NCBI RefSeq assembly: GCF_030463535.1 | Contig: NC_132894.1 | Span: forward strand, 34,244,125 to 34,308,124 | DNA from: Salminus brasiliensis | Taxonomy: Eukaryota > Chordata > Actinopteri > Characiformes > Bryconidae | DNA: 64,000 bases | Direction of reading: 5' to 3' | Shown here: positions 1 through 12,290 of the stretch, piece after piece | How the letters are laid out: each line of letters opens with the position of its first letter | Numbering within the stretch: position 1 is the stretch's first letter | The notes under the pieces: model-generated | Told to the model about the DNA's origin: nothing | Databases searched by the model: none | The model's input: the letters and a program-made list of their open reading frames with translations, nothing else | Translations under genes and position numbers: made by a program

Positions 1-250
1 TGGGAAGCCAGCAGGTTAAACTGGTTAAGCTTAGCATAGCCTATCTTTCATTTGAGTATGATGGACTACCTGGTCTATCAGCATGGCCAGCATGTTGGTC
101 ATGCTGGTAGACCAGCGAAACCATCAACCTCTAACAATAAACATACCCTATGCTGGTCAAGAGACAAGCTGGGTGACCAGTTTGACCAGCAATACATTTA
201 TAATACGTCTATTGACTAAATTAAAAGTTACGTTATTTTTTTAAATGTAA
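1..250. repeat. Palindromic CTGGTC-rich interspersed repeat
   Basis: Positions 70-115 form a 46-bp palindrome whose two 23-base arms differ only at three positions, each giving a G:T pair in the hairpin. Further CTGGTC/GACCAG copies follow to about 200. This looks like a fragment of a small fish foldback element. No coding content is seen. Confidence 0.5.
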
Positions 251-266
251 AATACAAGGACATAGA

Positions 267-706
267 GTGATCAGCCATAACATTAGCATAACACTGCCTA
301 ATATTGAGTCCCCCAATGTGTCGCCTACACAGATCTAACCATTTAAGACTCCACAAGACCTCTAAAGATGTCCTGCTCCAGTTTCTGACCCCCAGTTTCT
401 GATCCTGTAAGTTGTGGCGTGGGGCTTCAGTGGTTCACATCAATCAGCGTTGGGCACCCATGATTTTTGGTTGTCCTTCCTTGGAGCAATTTTGCAAACC
501 GGGAACACCCCACATGACCTGCCTGATGTTTTGGAGATGTTCTGACCCAGTCGTCTAGAACCTCACAGCACCTCCATCATCTTCAAGGACTGACTGTTCC
601 CTCGCTGCCTGATACTGTATATCCACCGCATTGTCGGGAGCCACTGTAGATGAAGATAAGCAGCGTTTTGCATTGTCAGTGGTACTAATGTTATGGCTGA
701 TTGGTG
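267..706. mobile_element. Non-autonomous DNA transposon with 15-bp perfect TIRs
   Basis: The left end (271-285, tcagccataacatta) is the exact reverse complement of the right end (686-700). The interior has no transposase ORF, so this is a deletion derivative. Related sequence in opposite orientation lies at 48704-49027 in a lins1 intron (shared block around gactgggtcagaacatctcc), and a lone right end lies at 28079-28099. I cannot assign the superfamily without a search. Confidence 0.65.
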
Positions 707-1270
707 TATATACATACAAATGTAATATATAGTCTTCACGTGTAACATAACCTTGTATTTCTAATGCTGTAAAACTACAGACTAAACATGTTTCGCTTTT
801 AAAGCTGCTATAAACATCGTGGACATGAAGGACGTACGTCTTAAAACCCTCCTGATAAACGTCCAGGAATTTTTTTTATCGGTTAGCAGGGACGAGCCTC
901 GTCCCCGATCTGAAAATATTGGCCGTGTCCTGGTGTCTAACCATGGAAATAACAAGTGTGAATTAATTCTCCGGCCCAATATTTACACTGTACCGAAGCG
1001 CCTTTGATCTGGACGCGGAGGGCCGGATTGGAGGCGACTTGTGGGCCAAAGGTGGGATCACTTCTGATGTTCATCGTTGAGTTGGTTTTTTGCACCTGGG
1101 CCTGGTGAGGCTGAATGGAGTTGAACGCATGCAAACAAATGCTTTTGTTCGGCGGGACAAAAAGGCCCTTTCCCAGCTCCGGGCTCGTTTCTCAGACACT
1201 GTCACCATTGTTTCCCCTCCGTTGCTTCTTGTCACTCTTCTTGTCGAAGTTTAATGAGGGACAGCAAAGC
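707..1270. other. Intergenic, no supported gene
   Basis: Mixed-composition DNA with only short overlapping ORFs on both strands. No exon with plausible splice sites and no recognisable repeat were seen. Confidence 0.5.
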
Positions 1271-1330
1271 TCTCGCAGGGCCCATTTCTCACTTCAGCGG
1301 CTTTGCTAACACTTCCTAATGAGGCCGAGG
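1271..1330 (+). repeat. 60-bp direct repeat, copy 1
   Basis: Near-identical to 2480-2540 (shared gcagggcccatttctcactt, then tttgcta and cttcctaatgaggccgagg). The two copies flank the GGATTGGCTAGTA-rich array, so the array appears to lie between the ends of a local duplication. Confidence 0.75.
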
Positions 1331-1599
1331 GACTATGGTATGGCTGCAGACGCGACTATCAGGGACCATCATCACTCTCACGGCCCGTGCCGACGATTGG
1401 TGTGCTGGTGGTTTCTATTCTGGGACACCAGCTAGTACGTTCTAGCTATCCTGTTCTGAGCTAGAACACTGTAGCTAATCTTTATTTGCCAGTAAAAACA
1501 ATTGAAGAGTGCATTGCGCTTTATTAGTACCAGCATAGATGTGTTTGATATGTGACCGCTATAGCCTGTGAGCTAGCTAGCTAATGTAAACAAGCTATA

Positions 1600-2440
1600 C
1601 AACTGATGTTGCAAGCTAATGATAACACCCCGCTTCCAACTCTGGGATTGGCTAGTTTAATCCCACCTTCTGCCCAGGGATTGGCTAGTATTATCCTGTT
1701 TCCTGGACTAGCAGCGGAACTGGCTAAGTCTAGCCCACCTTCTACGCTTCTAACATTGGCTAATCATGTCCCACTGCCTGCCCTGGGATTGGCTTGTATA
1801 TTCCTGAATGTTAATTTCCTGCCTCCTACACTGGGATTAGCTAGTCTACCATGTACACCATGGCTATTAGGTAACTGACTCCTAGTTCCTGTGCTGGAAC
1901 TAGCTAGCTAAGTCTATCCCACCTCCTATGCTAACGCTGGCTAGCTGTGTCTCATTCCTAGCTCTGGCATTCGGCTAGTATATTTCTCACTGAATGATTA
2001 GGCAGTTCCTTGCATCAGAAATTAGCTAATTACTAATACAAATACTAATTGCATTTCACCTCCCATTCCAACACTGGCTACGTCCAGATGTTTAGGTAGG
2101 AATAACTAGTAGGAATTAGGAATAGCGAGTATAACCTCACTTCCTAGCTCTCCTGGCTAGCAGTTTTCCACTTCCTATGCCAGAATTAGCGAGTACCCTA
2201 TATAAGTATGTCTGCGCTATGATAAGCAAACACTTTTCTACGAGTGGTCAGAAGTATTCTGCAATCCGTGCTGGGACCGGCCACCCCAGACCAACACCAA
2301 CTACGCTAATATCTCCTAGCATTTTGTCTGAAATTTCCTGCCTTCTTGAGCTAGCATTGGCTGATAGTTGGTCTCCTGCTATGCTGGGAATGGCTAGTAT
2401 TTTCCCTGACTCTACAAATGGGCAGTAGTATTCCACCACC
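1600..2440. repeat. Degenerate array of GGATTGGCTAGTA motifs
   Basis: A motif of about 40-45 bases recurs with heavy divergence: a c/t-rich 'ccacctcctgc' part, then 'tgggattggctagta'. Examples are near 1640, 1675, 1780, 1830, 2340 and 2385. The open frame at 1606-1878 is only the repeat read in one phase (PTLGLAS recurring) and is not taken as a gene. Confidence 0.6.
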
Positions 2441-2479
2441 TGCGCAACCAAGCAGGTCACTGATTGGTCTTTTAGGGCC

Positions 2480-2540
2480 TCTTGCAGGGCCCATTTCTCA
2501 CTTCACTGGCTTTGCTAATACTTCCTAATGAGGCCGAGGT
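2480..2540 (+). repeat. 60-bp direct repeat, copy 2
   Basis: Partner of 1271-1330. It differs at a few positions only, for example ctcttgcagg against ctctcgcagg. Confidence 0.75.
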
Positions 2541-3111
2541 GAGGAGGGATCAAGTGGGAGGAAGACAGGAAGGCGAGCACAAGGAGGAGGACGTGGTGGT
2601 GGGCTTTTGGGATTTTTTTCCCACCCATGTTCTGGCAGTCTCACCACCTAGTAGCACACAGGTCACAAAAACCGAAGATGTCCAGCGAATAGTTGTGTGT
2701 CATTCTCAGGAGGTTAAGCGACCCTCCGAGTGCCTCGGTGAAACTGGGCCGAAAAAAACAATAATCTAACTTGTCGTGTGAAATCGGAGGCAGGTGCCCT
2801 CGGCCTCTAAGCTTGGCTGCTCCGGGTAATTGGCATTCCACACCTTTTTAACGAAGGTCAAGTTTTTTCCCCTTTCCATGCTTCAGAGCCATTTAGGAGC
2901 GTTACCCAGCTAATTGTACTGACTACACCCTTAAAGCAAGTGCCCCTAAAAGTCCCCTGAAGCTCCCCAACAAAGACCTGAATAGATAATGTTTAACAAC
3001 ACTGAAGGACGCAGAGCACCACACGGCCGACTCTGCAGAGAAAGCTGGGACGGAGGAGATGATTCATATGTTACTAATATTAAAAACATGATTAAATCAC
3101 AACTGTCCAAT
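2541..3111. other. Intergenic, no supported gene
   Basis: Only short ORFs without family resemblance. No splice-site-bounded exon was recognised. Confidence 0.5.
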
Positions 3112-3310
3112 TAAAAAAACCCTGTATCTCCATTCTGTACACTGTGTAAAGGAACAATTGGCCAATAGAAATGCTCTAAATCACGTTTACTTTGACTTCC
3201 ATTCAGATTTAAGAACCTTTTTGCCTTCTTCTGTAAAGTCGCCATTAATTTTTTTTTGTTTTTATGGAATATTGCTAATTGTAAAATTGTGGGAAATTTG
3301 AAAAATAGGT
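3112..3310. mobile_element. Short MITE-like repeat with 'tgtatctcca' end
   Basis: Starts with ccctgtatctccatt and contains the family core 'ccaatagaaatgctc...' followed by a t-rich part. Other members lie at 4955-5165, 18555-18712, 24340-24445, 30605-30822, 31845-32028, 48565-48690 and 51845-51990. The best members begin with tgtatctcca and end with tggagataca, so the family has short terminal inverted repeats and is about 200 bp long. Confidence 0.5.
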
Positions 3311-3584
3311 GTACTTGAAGTCAATTTAGCAGCATAATGATCTGCATATTTCCCTCCACCAGGGATAGTGAATTAAAATACTTGAAACATCATAAAAAAA
3401 CAATGGTATAAAAACAATACTCTAAATTAAAAGATTTTTCGGTGGTTCTTTGACAAAGACAAATAAATAAATAAAACCACTACATGCTTAAATTGTTGAA
3501 TTGGTTAAATGGTTCTTCATGTTGGTGGAAAACCATTTGGAAAACCTTGTATATGGTTCTATGTAGCACCACTAAGATTCTCAT

Positions 3585-3790
3585 TTACATTCACAGCATT
3601 TAGCAGATGCTCTTATCCAGAGCGACTTACAAAAGTGCTCAGCTAGTTTGAATAGACTAAAAATTCTAATTCTAAAAAGCTCCTCTAATCTTAGACTCTA
3701 CTAAACACAAGTCAATATGGAGACCATAGTACTCTTCTCTTCGCCTGAGTACTCTCAGAAGAGGAGGGTCTTCAGTCTGGGTTTCTCTAT
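3585..3790 (-). mobile_element. L2-type LINE 3' fragment
   Basis: On the minus strand this reads the family end: a gagtactc block followed by the tail ctctggataagagcatctgc and an 'aaatg' terminus. The same sequence occurs in plus orientation at 53700-54085 and, as tail only, in the SINE at 35918-36146. Fish L2-like LINEs share this tail with their SINE partners. It is a 5'-truncated remnant without an intact ORF. Confidence 0.55.
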
Positions 3791-4954
3791 TAATGAGTGT
3801 TTTGCACTCAATTTTGTAAAGGATAAAAATATTAAAAGGAGAACTCACTGAAAAAGTCAAAATAATTAATTTTCTGTTTAAATAGTCGTTCAGAGTTAAA
3901 AACTCAGATTAAACTAAGGTTTAATCAGTCAATCAACATTCATTTAAACACAGAGTACATTTAAGGGTGACTCATTTACAATGAATACAAAACAGAGATC
4001 AGGGTAGAAAAAGAGGAGTACAATATAAAAACAGTGAATAGTAAAAGCAAATAAAATTATATAAATAATAAAGATAGCAATAAAAAATAAGCATAAAAGT
4101 AAAAATGCAATAACATACATAAATGCATAACAAATCAAATAGGGATAAAATAATAACAAATTAAAGATAAAACAATAAAAATAAATATTACAGAATGGAA
4201 ATAGTGAAACAATAGCTATGCATAAACTAAAAAGTAAATGCTTATTATTAATAATAAATGAAGTAATAAGTCAAAATAATAGTACATCTAAAACAGTAAC
4301 AGAGACAGCTGAGATATACTACAATGAAATGAAATGAAATGTTTAGGTTTAAGAAATTACATTTATTACAGTAGTGCTGATAGGAAACAGAGCTCTACAA
4401 CTGTCAGAAAAATAGGTACAGTTGTATTTTTGTTTTCCAAAATACAAACAATGTAATTGCACCTGCAAAAAGTTGGAATGTGTAAGTATTACACAGTAAA
4501 ATATGTTAAATCACAGTTCCTTAAAGACTTAAAGATAACTAACTAAAAGACATGTGTTTACTTTGTATTTTATTTCTGTACATTAAAATTTTGTTCATGT
4601 AAATTCATAGTTTTGTTTTTTTTTCTTTATGATTTATTTTATGCCTAAATCAAATCACAAATCTTCTTGTGAAACATCAGAAAAGGCTGAGAGAATGAAT
4701 TCATGACCATTTTGTGTTGATTTACTCTCTGAAGTAAAGAAGACTCATTCACACTCTTCAGACGTCAGATTTCATTCACCCTCACTGTGAACACTTCTGC
4801 CTCTGAGTTTCTCTAAATCAGAGCATTTCACACCAAACCCACCAAACCCACCAAACCCCCTCAATCAGACTTTCAGTTTCTATTTTTTGGAAAATATCTA
4901 TAGTTAAAACAGGAACGTTTTTAACAGAATGTACTGGTAGACTGTTGGGCACAC
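3791..4954. other. AT-rich intergenic DNA
   Basis: Very A-rich on the plus strand from about 3890 to 4350. The minus-strand ORF at 3944-4159 is a low-complexity hydrophobic translation of this tract and is not accepted as a gene. Confidence 0.5.
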
Positions 4955-5165
4955 AAAAACCTTGTATCTCCATTTTTGCCCTTTTTCACTTTTCTCCATA
5001 ATGTGAATCTGACAGTTAATACTTATATTGACTCTGAATTTCTTGATGAATGAACCAATAGAAATGCTCCAAAATGACTTCATTTTCCACTGACTTACAT
5101 TGAAAGTTAAAACTGTATTTTCCTTCTTCTGTAAGGCTGCTTTTTCTTTCACAAAGTGTAAAAGA
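4955..5165. mobile_element. MITE-like repeat (tgtatctcca family)
   Basis: Opens with aaaaaccttgtatctcca and carries the core 'gaaccaatagaaatgctcc'. Same family as 3112-3310. Confidence 0.5.
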
Positions 5166-5536
5166 AAAGGTTAATATGGGCAGTGGTGTCAAATATTATT
5201 ATTATAATTTTGCATTTTTCCCACCTTCATGCACCCTACATAAAACCTACCCTGAAAAATGTGCCGTAAAATATTTTTTCCCCCAGAATGAAGAACCAGA
5301 ATATTAAACATATAATACATTTGTAAAAAATTAATAAAAAATATATATATTTAGATGTTTCAATGTAGAGATTAAATTGGTAAGAACTATTGTGGTTCCA
5401 TGTAGAACCAAGTAAAAAAAAAAGATATGTGAATTAGTGTAAAGATTAAATTGGTAAATTGGTAAATTCCCTCCCCCATGTAAAGCATCCCTGTGTTTGT
5501 AAAAGGCACTATTTAAAGTATAATACAAAACGTATT

Positions 5537-5537
5537 G

Positions 5538-5568
<31 letters not shown>

Positions 5569-5569
5569 G
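5537..5569. repeat. (ATT)n microsatellite
   Basis: About ten uninterrupted copies. Confidence 0.9.
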
Positions 5570-5699
5570 TTGAATATGATTATTTCACAGACATTGAGAG
5601 AACACTGCATTGTATGTTTTGAATGCATACATAATTTCCATAGACATATATATATATCTATAAATATATAAATATAAATGAACACAATTATTGCCAAAA

Positions 5700-6540
5700 G
5701 TAAGACATATGAACAGCAAAACAGTGTTAAAGTACTATACCGTATTAATGTGGAAATTAAATTTGCATATTTATCAAATTAATTTGCTTATCTAAACACG
5801 AAACCTCCGACCAAGAACCAGCATTTGTACTCGAGCGGTTTTACCACCCACCAGGCATGAGTGCCAGCAGTGAAGTGACATCCTCCCTCCACTGTCTGGG
5901 TTACTGGGTGACCGCTTGCACAATCTCAGCACTCAGCACGGTCAGTGGTAGAAGTGCCCTGGCTGGCTGGCCCGAGCGGCTCGCTGCCCGGTATAGACCG
6001 GCCACTGGCTCGCTGTCCGCTCTGCCCGAGTTAGCACGGAGGAGCAGTCAGCCTGAGATAACCCCCTCCAGGTGTGCATGGGCCTGCAAACAAAGGGCCT
6101 TTTCAACGGCCTGCATGAGAATGAAGAGGACTCCTGGGTTTAGTGCAGAAATATTCCGGATAAAAGGGAACAAAACTCGAGCAGATGGCAATATTCTGTT
6201 ACAGTGGTGCAGCGGCCTGCGAGCCTCAATTAAGTCGGCCCTCGTTTTCACAGGCAAAAACAATCTTGTTAATTAAAGAAGCCATTCACGCACACACACA
6301 CACACACACAGACATACAAACATGGAAATGGGGGCGCCGGGTATCATGGGGCGTCCGAGCCCTGAAAGTGTGTCACCACCTCATAGACATGGGGGTTACG
6401 GCACTGTGTCCCAGTGGTGATGATAGCTGATGTGTGTGTTGTTTGTCGCTGTTGCTTGTAAACATCAGATCTTCAAAGCGCTGCTGAAGTTACACACAGT
6501 GTTTTACAGACCCACTGTTTCAGACACGCTGTATAATACT
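5700..6540. other. Intergenic DNA with a moderately GC-rich patch
   Basis: 5815-6280 is richer in GC than its surroundings and has overlapping ORFs on both strands, the longest about 139 codons. No protein family is recognisable and no splice architecture fits. A (CA)n run lies at about 6290-6309. Possible conserved noncoding DNA, unproven. Confidence 0.4.
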
Positions 6541-6556
6541 CTGCAACAGACACAAA

Positions 6557-8090
6557 CTGTTATAGACACTCTGTTATAGACACTCTGTTATAGACATTCT
6601 ATTATAGACACTCTGCTATAGACAGTCTTTTATAGACACTCTGTTATAGACATTCTGTTATAGACACTCTGTTATAGACACTCTTTTATAGACACTCTTT
6701 TATAGACACTCTTTTATAGACACTCTTTTATAGACAGTCTGTTATAGACACTCTTTTATAGACACTCTTTTATAGACACTCTTTTATAGACAGTGTTATA
6801 GACACTCTGTTATAGACAGTCTTTTATAGACACTCTGTTATAAACATTCTGTTATAGACACTCTGCTATAGACACTCTTTTATAGACACTCTTTTATAGA
6901 CAGTCTGTTATAGACACTCTTTTATAGACACTCTGTTATAGACACTCTTTTATAGACAGTCTGTTATAGACACTCTTTTATAGACACTCTGTTATAGACA
7001 GTCTTTTATAGACACTCTGTTATAGGCACTTTTATAGACAGTGTTATAGACACTCTATTATAGACACTCTTTTATAGACAGTGTTATAGACACTCTTTTA
7101 TAGACAGTGTTATAGACACTCTATTATAGACACTCTTTTATAGACAGTGTTATAGACACTCTGTTATAGACAGTCTTTTACAGACACTGTTAAAGACAGT
7201 CTTTTATAGACAGTCTTTTATAGAAACTTTGTTATAGACAATCTTTCACAGACACTCTGTTATAGACACTGTTATAGACACTCTTTTATAGACACTGTTA
7301 TAGACAGTCTTTTATCGACACTTTGTTATAGACACTCTTTTATAGACAGTCTTTTATAGACACTTTGTTATAGACACTCTTTTATAGACACTCTTTTACA
7401 GACACTCTGTTATAGACAATATTTTACAGACACTGTTATAGACAGTCTTTTATAGACACTTTGTTATAGACATTCTTTTATAGACACTCTTTTATAGACA
7501 GTCTTTTATAGACACTTTGTTATAGACGCTCTTTTATAGACAGTCTTTTATAGACACTTTGTTATAGACACTCTTTTATAGACAGTCTTTTATAGACAGT
7601 CTTTATAGACACTCTGTTATAGACAGTCTTTTATAGACAGTCTTTTATAGACACTGTTATAGACAGTCTTTTATAGACAGTCTTTTATAGACACTCTTTT
7701 ATAGACACTCTGTTATAGACACTGTTATAGACACTCTTTTATAGACACTCTGTTATAGACACTCTGTTATAGACAGTCTTTTATAGATACTCTGTTATAG
7801 ACAGTTTTTATAGACACTCTCTTATAGATAATGTTATAAACACTCTGTTATAGACACTCTGTTATAGACACTGTTATAGACACACTTTTATAGACACTCT
7901 GTTATAGACAGTCTTTTGTAGACACTCTGTTATAGACACTGTTATAGACACTCTGTTATAGACAGTCTTTTGTAGACACTCTGTTATAGACACTCTTTTA
8001 TAGACACTCTGTTATAGACAGTCTGTTATAGACACTCTGTTATAGACACTGTTATAGACATACTGTTAGAGACAGTCTGTTACAGTCACA
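6557..8090. repeat. 1.5-kb minisatellite, 14-bp unit TATAGACACTCTNT
   Basis: More than 100 tandem copies of a 14-base unit. The main variants are tatagacactctgt, tatagacactcttt and tatagacagtcttt, with occasional 9-10-base shortened units (tatagacact gt). Variants alternate in blocks, suggesting repeated rounds of expansion by slippage or unequal exchange. No function is evident. Confidence 0.95.
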
Positions 8091-8930
8091 GTGCTGACAC
8101 ATGCCTTTAATGTCACAATTGTTTTTATGCAAAATTCAAACCTAAAATAAATCGAATGTACTGGAGTACCTTAATTATTTACTTTTAATTGTAATGAAAA
8201 TGTTAAATTAGTAAAATAATAACCTGCCAGCTGTGAGTTCATTGACCATAAGACAAAAGCGGTCACTGTGAGCTGTGTGTAAGCAAGGTACTTGGAATTC
8301 TGCAATGCGATTAAAAGAAGATGCGTCAAGTTTCTTTTCCCACTGCTGTGGTCTGTTATCTCTGCCGGCTGAGCTTTATCACAGAGACCTTGAGCGAGAG
8401 CTGAGGCAGTGAGCTCGGCCAGCTGCATCCCCATCGCTGACCTTCAGCGTCAAGGATCGCATACATAAACAGAGGTGTGTAGAGTGGCCCCGGCTCACTC
8501 TCCAGTGGAAGGACTGTTCCAGCAGAAGAACAAGAGCAGCAGCTCCAAAACCTGCTTCCAGTAACTGCTGAGAAACGTCTGCAGCTGCAGTGAAGCTGAA
8601 GTGGGTCCATCCAGCATCTCTTAGCATGGAGCTGAAGTGTGTTAGAATGGGTTCTGCAGCTCCAGTAAAGCAGTCCAGGAGCTGAACCAGCACAACACCA
8701 TCGACTCAAACCCAGAAACAGAATTAGGAGAGAAGTGTTAGAGAGTGAAATGATGAAGAGTAACAACGATTTTCCCTTCCTCACTGATCACCTGAGCAGA
8801 AGAAAATCAAAGTATGCAAACAAACAAGCAAAGGTTGCGACAAGGCTAGTACCCTTCTTGTTAAATCAGGAATACTGATTGATCCCAGGAGAGAAATTAC
8901 AGTGGTTATAGTTGCAACTGTTCATGTAAG
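8091..8930. other. Intergenic, no supported gene
   Basis: Minus-strand ORFs of 87-142 codons overlap in different frames between 8171 and 8784, but none resembles a known family. They are Ser/Cys-rich and lack splice-bounded continuation. Confidence 0.45.
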
Positions 8931-9358
8931 AATAAACACTCTATAAAATAAAAATAAACACAAACACTCTATAAAATAAAAATAAACACAAACACACTAT
9001 AAAATACAAATAAACACACTATAAAATAAAAATAAACACAAACATACTATAAAATAAAAATAAACACAAACATACTATAAAATAAAAATAACCACAAACA
9101 CTCTATAAAATAAAAATAAACACAAACACACTATAAAATACAAATAAACACACTATAAAATAAAAATAAACACAAACATACTATAAAATAAAATAACCAC
9201 AAACACTCTATAAAATAAAAATAAACACACTATAAAATAAAAATAAAAAACACTCTATAAAATAAAAATAAACACACTATAAAATAAAAATAGGCACAAA
9301 CACTCTATAAAATACAGATAAACACACTATTAAATCAAAATAAACACTCTATAAAAAA
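8931..9358. repeat. AT-rich tandem repeat, 25-29-bp unit
   Basis: Units of the form aacacnctataaaataaaaataaacacaa repeat about 16 times, with shortened copies that lack the second aaca block. Confidence 0.9.
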
Positions 9359-9665
9359 TATTTTAAAACTTTTTGTAAAACAGAAAGAAAATATTTACAT
9401 ACATGTACATAAATTAGGAATATAGTAAAGTGGTAATACCTGTGATAAAGATGGTTAAGCGTAAAGATTAATCTGGTAAAGAAGAAGAACCAGATTTAAA
9501 ATTAAATAAAAGACGTGTGAAATTGACATTATTAAATATCTGTTTTAACAGATAAATATATTGATCTTACTTGTTAAATATTTATATCAAATTTGTTTTA
9601 TATCTTGTATTATTATCATATCATATAATTAAAAACACACTTTCAAAACTAAATAACGTGTATCT

Positions 9666-10150
9666 AATTAATTTTATTAATTGTTTGCATATGAGCTTTG
9701 CTGATATTTTCTTTATAGTTATTTTTCACTTCCCAAATTTGTAAATGTATAAATATTCATATCAATATTATTCATATTCACAGATATTCATTAACTTTTT
9801 TTTCACGTAATTCTTATTTATTGTCTAAATGTAAGATATTGTAAAAAAAAAATTACTATTAAATAAAACATTACTTAAAAACATAATTAAGTAAACAAAC
9901 TTATTTACAAATCAACAACACATCTAATTTGACCAGGGGTTCACAGAGGTTTGTGTACATACACATTAGGTTCACTTGAACTGTATTTATACTGTAAACA
10001 TACTGTAAAAAGTTTGAGTATACTTTAGAGTTTAGATTGTTTATTGTTTATATATTTATATACATTTTTATATATGTTTATGAAGTGAAAAATAACTATA
10101 AAGAAAACATCAGAAAAGCTCATATGTTATCAATTAATTGAATTAATTTG
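9666..10150. mobile_element. Long-TIR MITE candidate
   Basis: The 45-base arm at 9688-9732 (catatgagcttt ... ttttcacttc) is matched in inverse orientation at 10081-10125 with two mismatches. Weaker inverted similarity continues outward through aattaatt-rich ends. The interior (about 350 bp) is AT-rich and noncoding. A non-autonomous foldback or MITE-type element is the simplest reading. Confidence 0.65.
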
Positions 10151-10677
10151 TTCAAAATGAAGCGAAACTATAAATAAATATGATCTCTAAGAGTTTTGTA
10201 GTTTGTTATTCCAACCTCTGATAACTAATGTATATCTGTAGCACCGAAAATTGTAATAATTGCCTACTAATGTAATAATCTCACCATTTAAAATAATTTT
10301 GCCGTTAACACTTAATAAGATTTTATATTATTGGTAAGAAAGATGATATGGCATTAATGGTCAGGCACCTGTATTACACAATTCTGCAAATATTAAAATA
10401 TTTTGTATTCTTTTTTACATATTTATTCCTTTATACATGATTGACCTACTTTACATTTCTGGATGTAATTACATACAGATGATGACAATATTACACGGCT
10501 GTAAAAGTTTGGAATCCTGAGTTTTAAACAGAATGTGTGGAATAATATTCATAATCTATAATACCCCTGTAATAACAAACACAGTTTACCATTAAACAGC
10601 ACTGCGGCTCCTCAGGGCTGCAGACGGCATGAGCCCGGTGTTTGGGGTGCTGTACATGAGAGATCAAAGGAGAGAGC

Positions 10678-10718
<41 letters not shown>

Positions 10719-10732
10719 TGTGTGTGTGTGCG
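10678..10732. repeat. (AG)n/(TG)n compound microsatellite
   Basis: About 19 AG copies run into seven TG copies. Confidence 0.9.
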
Positions 10733-11292
10733 AGAGTGTGTCCACTGCATGTACGGTATGCGAGTGTAAGGGTCACCAATACTCCCATCACTATAACACT
10801 GTGACACTTGAAGGCCTTTCCCTGTTATCCCATAATAACCCTGGGTTTATTATTATCATTTCAGAAGCTGATTTTAGAACAGGCGCCTGAGTGTCTACTG
10901 CAGATCAACCAGCAGAGGAAGGTGGGTCTCAGGGTGGGAGTCTAATGTGGGGTAAAATTGTATATTTTTACATGCGTTTAAACCAGGTCATCTGCTTTTT
11001 TCCCTTTCATAACCGGTCAGTGCTCACTGCATTCAGACAGACAGCTCTCTGAATCCACCCTGCAGTGAAGCATCCCATGGTGAGTGCTCTAACCACTGAG
11101 CCACCACTGCCCCTTAATATTAGTAATCATTTATTATTATTTATTATTAAGTTTATAGCGCAGTTTAAAACTGTTTATAGAACTTAAAGTTTATAACCGT
11201 TTAACTTTTATAACGCTAGGAAAATATTTAATGCACATGTGTGACAGTAATATTACTACTACTACTATTACAAAATAGTTTTCAGTAAAATA
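10733..11292. other. Intergenic DNA with a small SINE-like fragment
   Basis: 11080-11115 (agtgctctaaccactgagccacc) matches the end of the repeats at 42605-42915 and 63755-63870. Nothing else is recognised. Confidence 0.4.

Positions 11293-11329
<37 letters not shown>
11293..11329. repeat. (ATT)n microsatellite
   Basis: Twelve or so ATT copies. Confidence 0.9.
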
Positions 11330-11434
11330 GCAATAAAAATAAGCAGTAATTTGAGTTTTTAAGTTTAGCTTAAAAAAGTAATAAAATTAAAAGGAAATAT
11401 TTTAATACATGAAAAATGACATTTTCAGTTTTGA

Positions 11435-11610
11435 TGTGAAGATTCAGTCACTGCATTAATCTTCACATTTTCCATCCTTATTAAAAAAAAATAATTAAAA
11501 ATTGAAACATGGTATTACAAAAGATAGAACATGCTAATTCAGGAAAGCACACATGTAGGAGCCACATTAAAGGTGCTCTAGAATAAAGAACTGTGTTTAT
11601 CTTGTGACAA
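11435..11610 (+). repeat. Interspersed repeat, copy 1
   Basis: Matches 12630-12805 over about 170 bp, for example attgaaacatgg, ggaaagcacac and 'gtgctctagaat'. An old dispersed repeat without coding content. Confidence 0.6.
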
Positions 11611-11679
11611 TATTACTACTAATAATAATAACAAAACTTGTTATAAGTAAAAAAATAAAAAATAATAATAATTGTAATA

Positions 11680-11680
11680 A

Positions 11681-11722
<42 letters not shown>

Positions 11723-11740
11723 GTTGTTATTATTGTTGTT
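11680..11740. repeat. (ATT)n/(GTT)n microsatellite
   Basis: About twenty triplets; the polyasparagine or polyisoleucine ORFs here are artefacts of the repeat. Confidence 0.9.
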
Positions 11741-12222
11741 GCAATAAAAATAAGCACAAATAACAAGTAATAGTATTGGGCAAGCAGGGGGATACTGCAA
11801 AGGGGTACAGCAGAGGGGTACACCTATGCCCCAGTACAACAAATAGTCCAGACACCCCTGCTATGCTTAACAATCTTCTGTATGTAGTATCAAACCTCAG
11901 ATCAGATCATTTAACCAAGCTTGGGCTGTTATAGTTGTTCTATAAAGAACCAAAAACTTGAGTTTCAGCTTTAAAATAGTTTTAAAAAAAAGAATATTTT
12001 AATCATTTAAAAAATGACCTTTCCTATATTGCTGTGCTGTGCAGTCACTAAAAGATTCTGTTGGAGGTTTTATCAAAAATAAATTAGACAAATTAGACAA
12101 AGAGACAGAGAGAGATCTGCTGGACCTTCCTGTAGGTAAAGCCTGCTTTGAGGGTCCAAATGATGGTGTGTTTGATCTTGTAGCTGTAGAAGGTGAGGTT
12201 TTGCTCTGTACCTGTGTGTCAG

Positions 12223-12224
<2 letters not shown>

Positions 12225-12258
<34 letters not shown>

Positions 12259-12290
12259 CTCTCTCTCCCTCTCTCTCTGTGCTGTCTCTT
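12225..12290. repeat. (CT)n microsatellite
   Basis: CT runs interrupted by gtgct. They generate long low-complexity ORFs on both strands, none accepted as genes. A (CATC)/(TCC) rich patch follows at 12335-12370. Confidence 0.9.

Noticed and set aside
1606-1878. PTLGLAS-repeat ORF
   Set aside because: Reading of a degenerate DNA repeat in one phase; stops and frame breaks occur in neighbouring units.
5857-6276. 139-codon plus-strand ORF
   Set aside because: No family resemblance, a competing antisense ORF, and no exon boundaries that extend it.
6557-8090. CRISPR-like array
   Set aside because: Direct short tandem units without unique spacers, in a vertebrate genome.
8356-8784. Overlapping 142- and 104-codon minus-strand ORFs
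   Set aside because: Cys/Ser-rich chance frames; two frames are open over the same DNA, which argues against coding.
11639-11842. Polyasparagine/polyisoleucine ORFs
   Set aside because: Products of an (ATT)n microsatellite.
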